Under the pieces are notes generated by a model. It ran no database searches, was not told the DNA's origin, and saw only the letters and a program-made list of their open reading frames with translations. A DNA stretch of 64,000 bases from Bombus terrestris. Taxonomy: Eukaryota; Arthropoda; Insecta; Hymenoptera; Apidae. The number at the start of each line of letters is the position of its first letter. Within the stretch, counting starts at the first letter, position 1. This document shows positions 55,701 through 64,000 of this stretch, piece after piece. The stretch is from positions 620,001-684,000 of the forward strand of contig NW_025963561.1 of NCBI RefSeq assembly GCF_910591885.1, read 5' to 3'. The translations under genes were made by a program, and so were the position numbers.

Positions 55701-57336
55701 TATAACGTAATAGTATACAACATTATACGTCATAACGTAATTGTATATAACGTTATACGTTATAACGTAATAGTATATAACGTTATACGTCATATAGAGG
55801 TGCAATATATCGTTATACGTCATATAATGATTCGATATAACGTTATACCATATAACCTAATAGTAAATAAAGTTATACGACATATAGTAATAGAATATAA
55901 CGTTATAGGTTATAACGTAATAGTATATAACGTTATACCTCATATTGTGATGCGATATACCTTTATACGTTATAACATAATTGTATATAACGTGATACGT
56001 CATAACGTAATAGTATATAACGTTATACGTCATATAGTGATGCAATATATCGTTATATGACCGAAAGAGAGGCAATAAAACGTTATACGTCATATAGTGA
56101 TGCGATATAACGTTATACGTGATAACGTAATAGTATATAATGTTATACGCCATATTGTGATGCAATATATCGTTATACGGCCTATAGTTATGCAATACAA
56201 CGTTATACCTTATAACCTAACAGTATATGACGTTATACCTTATAACGTAATAGTATACAACGTTATACGTCATAACGTAATTGTATATAACGTTATACGT
56301 TATAGCGTAATAGTATATAACGTTATACGTCATATAGTGGTGCAATATATCGTTATACGTCATATAATGATTCGATATAACGTTATACCATATAACCTAA
56401 TAGTATATAAAGTTATACGACATAACGTAATAGAATATAACGTAATAGGTCATAACGTAATAGTATATAACGTTATACCTCATATTGTGATGCGATATAA
56501 CTTTATACGTTATAACATAATTGTATATAACGTGATACGTCATATAGTGGTGCAATATATCGTTATACGTCATATAATGATGCGATATAACGTTATACCA
56601 TATAACCTAATGGTAAATAACGTTATACGAAATAACGTAATAGAATATAACGTTATAAGTTATAACGTAATAGTATATAACGTTATACCTCATATTGTGA
56701 TGCGATATAACTTTATACGTTATAACTTAATTGTATATAACGTGATACGTCATAACGTAATAGTATATAACGCTATACGTCATATAGAGATGCAATATAA
56801 CGATATACGCCCTATAGTGATGGAATATAACGTTATACATTATAACGTAATAGTATATAACGTTATACATTATAACGTAATAGTATATAACGTTATACGT
56901 CATATAGTGGTGCAATATAACGTTATAGGTCCTACAGTGATGGAATATAACGTTATAGAATATAACGTAATAGTATATAACGTTATACCTTATAACGTAA
57001 TAGTATATAACGTTTTACGTCATAACGTAATAGTATATAACGTTATACGTCATATAGTGGTGCAATATAAGGTTATAGGTCCTATAGTGATGGAATATAA
57101 CGTTATACATTATAACGTAATAGTATATAACGTTATACGTTATAACGTAATAGTATATAACGTTATACGTTATAACGTAATAGTATATAACGTTATACGT
57201 TATAACGTAATAGTATATAACGTTATACGTCATATAGTGATGCGATATAACGTTATAACATATAACCTAATAGTATATAACGTTATACGACATAACGTAA
57301 TATAATGTAACGTTATAGGTTATAACGTAATAGTAT
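52750..57336. repeat. Right-hand A domain, copy E1
   Basis: A-type order with K' at 55078, GACCG boxes at 55520 and 56059 and the 29-bp monomer at 55658. It keeps an offset of 52,237 bp from A1 at both 831 and 2121, and 51,697 bp from 3381 to about 4400. Its left edge is approximate, because the first few hundred bases resemble several A-type stretches. Confidence 0.82.
55658..55686. repeat. 29-bp monomer, E1 copy
   Basis: Same one-base deletion as at 3961, with one extra substitution (ATATCTTAAACC). It ties the right-hand A domain to the left-hand one across about 40 kb of other HOR types. Confidence 0.93.
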
Positions 57337-60300
57337 ATAACGTTATACGTCATATAGTGATGCAGTATATCGTTATACGTCATATAGTGCGGAGATTAAA
57401 CGTGATAGGTCCTATAGTGAGGGAATATAACGTTATACATTCTAACGAAATAGCATATAACGTTATACGTCATAACGTAATAGTATATCACCTTATACAT
57501 CATCTAGTGATGCAATATATCGTTAAACGTTAAAACGTAATACTATAAAACATCGTACGTCATATAGTCATGCGATATAACGTTATACGTCATATAGTGA
57601 TGCGATATAACGTTATACATCATATTGCGATGCGATATAACTTTATACATTATACCATTATTGTATACAACGTGATACGTCATAACGTAATAGTATATAA
57701 CGTTATACGTCATATAGTGATGCAATATATCGTTATATGACCGAAAGAGAGGCAATAAAACGCTATACGTCATATAGTGGTGCAATATAACGTTATAGGT
57801 CCTATAGTGATGGAATATAACGTTATACATTATAACGTAATAGTATATAGCGTTATACATCATAACGTAATAGTATATAACGTTATACGTCATAACGTAA
57901 TAGTATATAACGTTATAGGTCATATAGTAATGCAATATAACGCTAAACGTTACAACGTAATAGTATAAAACATCGTACGTCATATAGTGTTGCGATATAA
58001 CGTTATACGTAATAACGTAATAGTATATAACGTTTTACGTCATAACGTAATATTATATAACGTAGTACGTCATATAGTGGTGCAATATAACGTTATAGGT
58101 CTCATAGTGATGGAATATAACGTTATACATTATAACGTAATAGTATATAACGTTATACGTCATAACGTAATAGTATATAACGTTATAGGTCATATGGTGG
58201 TGCAATATAACGTTATAGGTCTCATAGTGATGGAATATAACGTTATACATTATAACGTAATAGTATATAACGTTCTACGTCATATAGTGGTGCAATATAA
58301 CGCTATAGGTCCTATAGTGATGGAATATAACGTTATACATTATAACGTAATACTATGTAACGTTATACGTCATAACGTAATAGTATATAACGTTATACGT
58401 CATAACGTAATAGTATATAACGTTATGCGTCATATAGTAATGCAATATAACGCTAAACGTTATAACGTAATAGTATAAAACATCGCACGTCATATAGTGA
58501 TGCGATATAACGTTATAGGTCCTATAGTGATGGAATATAACGTTATAGTATAAAACGTAATAATACATAACGTTATACGTCATATAGTGGTGCAATATAA
58601 CGTTATAGGCCTTATAGTGATGGAATATAACGTTATACATTATAACGTAATAGTATATAACGTTATACGTCATAACGTAATAGTATATAACGTTATAGGC
58701 CTTATAATGATGGAATATAACGTTATACATTATAACGTAATAGTATATAACGTTATACGTCATAACGTAATAGTACATAACGTTACACGTCATAAAGTAA
58801 TAGTATATAACGTTATACGTCATATAGTAATGCAATATAACGCTAAACGTTATAACGTAATAGTATAAAACATCGTACGTCATATAGTGTTGCGATATAA
58901 CGTTATACGTAATAACGTAATAGTATATAACGTTTTACGTCATAACGTAATAGTATATAACGCTGTACGTCATATAGTGGTGCAATATAACGTTATAGGT
59001 CTCATAGTGATGGAATATAACGTTATACATTATAACGTAATAGTATATAACGTTATACGTCATAACGTAATAGTACATAACGTTACGCGTCATAAAGTAA
59101 TAGTATATAACGTTATACGTCATATAGGGGTGCAATATAACGTTATAGGCCTTATAATGATGGCATATAACGTTATACATTATAACGTAATGGTATATAA
59201 CGTTTTACGTCATAACGTAATAGTATATAACGTTATACGTCATAACGTAATAGTATATAACGTTATACCTCATATTGTGATGCGATATAACTTTATACGT
59301 TATAAGTTAATTGTATATAACGTGATACGTCATAACGTAATTGTATATAACGCTATACGTCATATAGAGATGCAATATAACGATATACGCCCTATAGTGA
59401 TGGAATATAACGTTATACATTATAACGTAATAGTATACAACGTTATACGTTATAACGTAATAGTATATAACGTTTTACGTCATAACGTAATAGTATATAA
59501 CGTTATACGTCATATAGAGGTGCAATATAACGTTATAGGTCCTATAGTGATGAAATATAACGTTATACATTATAACGTAATAGTATATAACGTTATACGT
59601 CATATAGTGGTGCAATATAACGTTATAGGTCGTATAGTGATGGAATATAACGTTATAGAATATAACGTAATAGTATATAACGTTATACCTTATAACGTAA
59701 TAGTATATAACGTTTTACGTCATAACGTAATAGTATATAACGTTATACGTCATATAGTGGTGCAATATAAGGTTATAGGTCCTATAGTGATGGAATATAA
59801 CGTTGTACATTATAACGTAATAGTATATAACGCTATACGTCATATAGAGATGCAATATAACGATATACGCCCTATAGTGATGGAATATAACGTTATACAT
59901 TATAACGTAATAGTGTATAAGTTTATACGCCATATAGTGATGCGATATAACGTTATACGTCCTATAGTGATGCAATACAACGTTATACCTTATAATCTAA
60001 TAGTATATGACGTTATACATTATAACGTAATAGTATATAACGTTATACGTCATAACGTAATATTATATAACGTTATACGTCATATAGTGATGCAATATAT
60101 CGTTATACGTCATATAGTGAGGAGATTAAACGTTATAGGTCCTATAGTGATGGAATATAACGTTATACATTCTAACGTAATAGCATATAACGTTATACGT
60201 CATATTGTGATGCAATATATCGTTATACGTCCTATAGATATGCAATACAACGTTATACCTTATAATCTAACAGTATATGACGTTATACATTATAACGTAA

Positions 60301-61686
60301 TAGTATATAACGTTATACGTCATAACGTAATAGTATATAACGTTATACGTCATATAGTGATGCAATATATCGTTATATGACCGAAAGAGAGGCAATAAAA
60401 CGTTATACGTCATATAGTGATGCGATATAACGTTATACGTGATAACGTAATAGTATATAATGTTATACGCCATATTGTGATGCAATATATCGTTATACGG
60501 CCTATAGTTATGCAATACAACGTTATACCTTATAACGTAATAGTATACAACGTTATACGTCATAACGTAATTGTATATAACGTTATACGTTATAACGTAA
60601 TAGTATATAACGTTATACGCCATATAGTGGTGCAATATATCGTTATACGTCATATAATGATTCGATATAACGTTATACCATATAACCTAATAGTATATAA
60701 AGTTATACGACATAACGTAATAGAATATAACGTTATAGGTCATAACGTAATAGTATATAACGTTATACCTCATATTGTGATGCGATATAACTTTATACGT
60801 TATAACATAATTGTATATAACGTGATACGTCATATAGTGGTGCAATATATCGTTATACGTCATATAATGATGCGATATAACGTTATACCATATAACCTAA
60901 TGGTAAATAACGTTATAAGAAATAAGGTAATAGAATATAACGTTATAAGTTATAACGTAATAGTATATAACGTTATACCTCATATTGTGATGCGATATAA
61001 CTTTATACGTTATAACTTAATTGTATATAACGTGATACGTCATAACGTAACAGTATATAACGCTATACGTCATATAGAGATGCAATATAACGATATACGC
61101 CCTATAGTGACGGAATATAACGTTATACATTATAACGTAATAGTATATAACGTTATACGTTATAACGTAATAGTATATAACATTTTACGTCATAACGTAA
61201 TAGTATATAACGTTATAAGTCATATAGTGGTGCAATATAACGTTATAGGTCCTATAGTGATGGATTATAACGTTATACATTATAACGTAATAGTATATAA
61301 CGTTATACGTCATATAGTGGTGCAATATAACGTTATAGGTCGTATAGTGATGGAATATAACGTTATAGAATATAACGTAATAGTATATAACGTTATACCT
61401 TATAACGTAATAGTATATAACGTTTTACGTCATAACGTAATAGTATATAACGTTATACGTCATATAGTGGTGCAATATAAGGTTATAGGTCCTATAGTGA
61501 TGGAATATAACGTTATACATTATAACGTAATAGTATATAACGTTATACGTTATAACGTAATAGTATATAACGTTATACGTCATATAGTGATGCGATATAA
61601 CGTTATAACATATAACCTAATAGTATATAACGTTATACGACATAACGTAATATAATGTAACGTTATAGGTTATAACGTAATAGTAT
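57337..61686. repeat. Right-hand A domain, copy E2 (about 4350 bp)
   Basis: Offset of 57,156 bp from A1 from the start to about 1600 (387, 831 and 1431 map to 57543, 57987 and 58587). It is then shorter by 390 bp near 58.8 kb and by further single monomers. K' is at 60117 and the GACCG boxes are at 57739 and 60379; the second box and the 539-bp direct repeat of A1-A3 are missing. Confidence 0.87.
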
Positions 61687-62196
61687 ATAACGTTATACGA
61701 CATATAGTGATGCAGTATATCGTTATACGTCATATAGTGCGGAGATTAAACGTGATAGGTCCTATAGTGAGGGAATATAACGTTATACATTCTAACGAAA
61801 TAGCATATAACGTTATACGTCATAACGTAATAGTATATCACCTTATACATCATCTAGTGATGCAATATATCGTTAAACGTTAAAACGTAATAGTATAAAA
61901 CATCGTACGTCATATAGTCATGCGATATAACGTTATACGTCATATAGTGATGCGATATAACGTTATACCTCATATTCTGATGCGATATAACTTTATACGT
62001 TATACCATTATTGTATACAACGTGATACGTCATAACGTAATAGTATATAACGTTATACGTCATAACGTAATAGTATATAACGTTATAGGTCATATGGTGG
62101 TGCAATATAACGTTATAGGTCCTATAGCGATGGAATATAACGTTATACATTATAACGTAATAGTATATAACGTTATACATCATAACGTAATAGTAT

Positions 62197-62248
62197 ATAA
62201 CGTTATAGTATAGTATAGTATAGTATAGTAGTCATAACGTAATAGTAT
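62197..62248. repeat. 52-bp monomer with TATAG microsatellite
   Basis: Inside one monomer, five TATAG units plus TA (62204-62230) stand between ATAACGT and GTCATAACG. This 22-bp gain probably arose by slippage from the TATAGTAT already present in the array. It is the only pentanucleotide run I see, and the corresponding A1-A3, A4 and E2 monomers are normal. Confidence 0.93.
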
Positions 62249-63688
62249 ATAACGTTATAGGTCATATAGTAATGCAATATAACGCTAAACGTTACAACGT
62301 AATAGTATAAAACATCGTACGTCATATAGTGTTGCGATATAACGTTATACGTAATAACGTAATAGTATATAACGTTTTACGTCATAACGTAATATTATAT
62401 AACGTAGTACGTCATATAGTGGTGCAATATAACGTTATAGGTCTCATAGTGATGGAATATAACGTTATACATTATAACGTAATAGTATATAACGTTATAC
62501 GTCATAACGTAATAGTATATAACGTTATAGGTCATATGGTGGTGCAATATAACGTTATAGGTCTCATAGTGATGGAATATAACGTTATACATTATAACGT
62601 AATAGTATATAACGTTCTACGTCATATAGTGGTGCAATATAACGCTATAGGTCCTATAGTGATGGAATATAACGTTATACATTATAACGTAATACTATGT
62701 AACGTTATACGTCATAACGTAATAGTATATAACGTTATACGTCATAACGTAATAGTATATAAAGTTATGCGTCATATAGTAATGCAATATAACGCTAAAC
62801 GTTATAACGTAATAGTATAAAACATCGCACGTCATATAGTGATGCGATATAACGTTATAGGTCCTATAGTGATGGAATATAACGTTATACATTATAACGT
62901 AATAGTATGTAACGTTATACGTCATAACGTAATAGTATATAACGTTATACGTCATAACGTAATAGTATATAACGTTATGAGTCATATAGTAATGCAATAT
63001 AACGCTAAACGTAATAACGTAATAGTACAAAACATCGCACGTCATATAGTGATGCGATATAACGTTATAGGTCCTATAGTGATGGAATATAACGTTATAG
63101 TATAAAACGTAATAATACATAACGTTATACGTCATAACGTAATAGTACATAACATTATACGTCATATAGTGGTGCAATATAACGTTATAGGCCTTATAGT
63201 GATGGAATATAACGTTATACATTATAACGTAATAGTATATAACGTTATACGTCATAACGTAATAGTATATAACGTTATAGGCCTTATAATGATGGAATAT
63301 AACGTTATACATTATAACGTCATAGTATATAACGTTATACGTCATAACGTAATAGTACATAACGTTACACGTCATAACGTAATAGTATATAACGTTATAC
63401 GTCGTATAGGGGTGCAATATAACGTTATAGGCCTTATAATGATGGTATATAACGTTATACATTATAACGGAATGGTATATAACGTTTTACGTCATAACGT
63501 AATAGTATATAACGTTATACCTCATAACGTAATAGTATATAACGTTATAGTTCATATAGTGGTGCAATATAACGTTATAGGTCTCATAGTGATGGAATAT
63601 AACGTTATACATTATAACGTAATAGTATATAACGTTTTACGTCATAACGTAATAGTATATAACGGTATACGTAATAACGTAGTAGTAT

Positions 63689-63719
63689 ATAACGTTATAC
63701 GTCATATAGTGGTTGCAAT
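63689..63719. repeat. 31-bp monomer (GTGGTTGCAAT)
   Basis: Counterpart of 17939 at an offset of 45,750 bp. The match continues to the end of the window. Confidence 0.92.
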
Positions 63720-64000
63720 ATAACGTTATAGGTCCTATAGTGATGGAATATAACGTTATACATTATAACGTAATAGTATATAACGTTATGCATCATATAG
63801 TAATGCAACATAACGCTAAACGTTATAACGTAATAGTATAAAACATCGTACGTCATATAGTGATGCGATATAACGTTATACGTCATAACGTAATAGTATA
63901 TAACGTTTTACGTCATAACGTAATAGTACATAACGTTGTACGTCATATAGTGGTGCAATATAACGTTATAGGTCCTATAGTGATGGAATATAACGTTATA

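Larger units (their letters stand above)
1..64000. repeat. 30-bp satellite array filling the whole window
   Basis: About 2,130 head-to-tail monomers of 30 bp, all in one orientation. The commonest form has ATAACGTTAT at positions 1-10, ACGTCATAAC at 11-20 and GTAATAGTAT at 21-30. Variation is mostly in positions 11-30 and comes as a limited set of classes. Positions 11-20 may be ACATTATAAC, ACGTTATAAC, ACGTCATATA, AGGTCCTATA, AGGCCTTATA, AGGTCTCATA, ACCTCATATT, ACCATATAAC, ACCTTATAAC or AGGTTATAAC. Positions 21-30 may be GTGGTGCAAT, GTGATGGAAT, GTGATGCGAT, GTGATGCAAT, CTAATAGTAT or ATAATTGTAT. Positions 1-10 vary less (ATATCGTTAT, ACAACGTTAT, ATGACGTTAT, ATAACGCTAT, ATAACTTTAT). The two 15-bp halves of the commonest monomer match at 10 of 15 places, so the unit probably arose by doubling a 15-mer. 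No other sequence type interrupts the array. I cannot match it to a named satellite family. Confidence 0.98.
61687..64000. repeat. Right-hand A domain, copy E3 (cut by window end)
   Basis: K at 61737, the TATAG expansion at 62204, a trio-rich section, and the 210-bp series from 62639. It resembles A4 (offset 45,390, then 45,750 bp) rather than A1-A3. It has 360 bp more than A4 near 63.1-63.45 kb. Confidence 0.85.

Noticed and set aside
62204..62230. TATAG run as a TATA-box promoter
   Set aside because: There is no gene downstream, and the motif is a simple repetition of bases already present in the array.
1..64000. CRISPR array
   Set aside because: There are no unique spacers: the sequence between palindromic cores is itself repetitive and drawn from a few classes, and the unit (30 bp in total) is too short for a repeat plus spacer.
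1..64000. Telomeric repeat or rDNA spacer
   Set aside because: There is no TTAGGG-, TTAGG- or TTTAGGG-like run, no rRNA sequence, and no long G-rich strand bias.

Overview
The whole 64 kb window is one uninterrupted satellite DNA array. I see no protein-coding gene, rRNA, tRNA, mobile element, CRISPR array or unique single-copy stretch in it. The unit is a 30-bp monomer, about 2,130 copies, all in the same orientation. Positions 1-10 of the monomer are usually the palindrome ATAACGTTAT. Positions 11-20 are ACGTCATAAC in the commonest form, and positions 21-30 are GTAATAGTAT. Following the 30-bp register from end to end, I find only 22 places where it shifts: monomers of 19, 23, 25, 29, 31, 42 and 52 bp plus one 8-bp insertion. 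Base composition is AT-rich (8 G/C per 30 in the commonest monomer), yet 3 of its 4 cytosines lie in CpG. Such an array points to a eukaryotic chromosome (pericentromeric, subtelomeric or other heterochromatin). The sequence holds nothing that names the organism. The undepleted CpG fits a lineage or locus with little cytosine methylation, but this is inference.

Monomer variants occur in fixed orders and build higher-order repeats (HORs). Layout: (1) 1-17.5 kb, the 'A' HOR of about 5 kb: tail of a copy (1-180), A1 (181-5159), A2 (5160-11279, enlarged by a 1020-bp tandem duplication), A3 (11280-16288) and a partial A4. (2) 17.5-27.9 kb, a shuffled mosaic of A-type pieces and a divergent sub-family, with several truncated monomers. 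(3) 27.9-40.2 kb, the 'M' domain: a 630-bp tandem pair, a 1141-bp tandem pair and two related blocks 4.59 kb apart. (4) 40.2-51.6 kb, the 'N' domain: two copies of a 6.9-kb HOR, each carrying a triplet of roughly 0.75-1.05 kb sub-repeats. (5) 51.6-52.7 kb, a link whose first part resembles 24.8-25.4 kb. (6) about 52.75-64 kb, the A HOR again (E1, E2, and E3 cut by the window end). The array therefore reads A - mosaic - M - N - A.

The long open frames on both strands (up to 573 codons) are by-products of the repeat. Thirty is a multiple of three, the monomer has one stop-free frame per strand, and the palindrome TATAACGTTATA reads Tyr-Asn-Val-Ile on either strand. The frames end wherever one of a few landmark monomers introduces a stop or a length change. 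The most interesting features are the very strict monomer length, the dual-strand YNVI palindrome, a recurrent GC-richer box (GACCGAAAGAGAGG, 30 copies), and a layered record of recent unequal exchange, including kilobase-scale tandem pairs with one or no visible difference.
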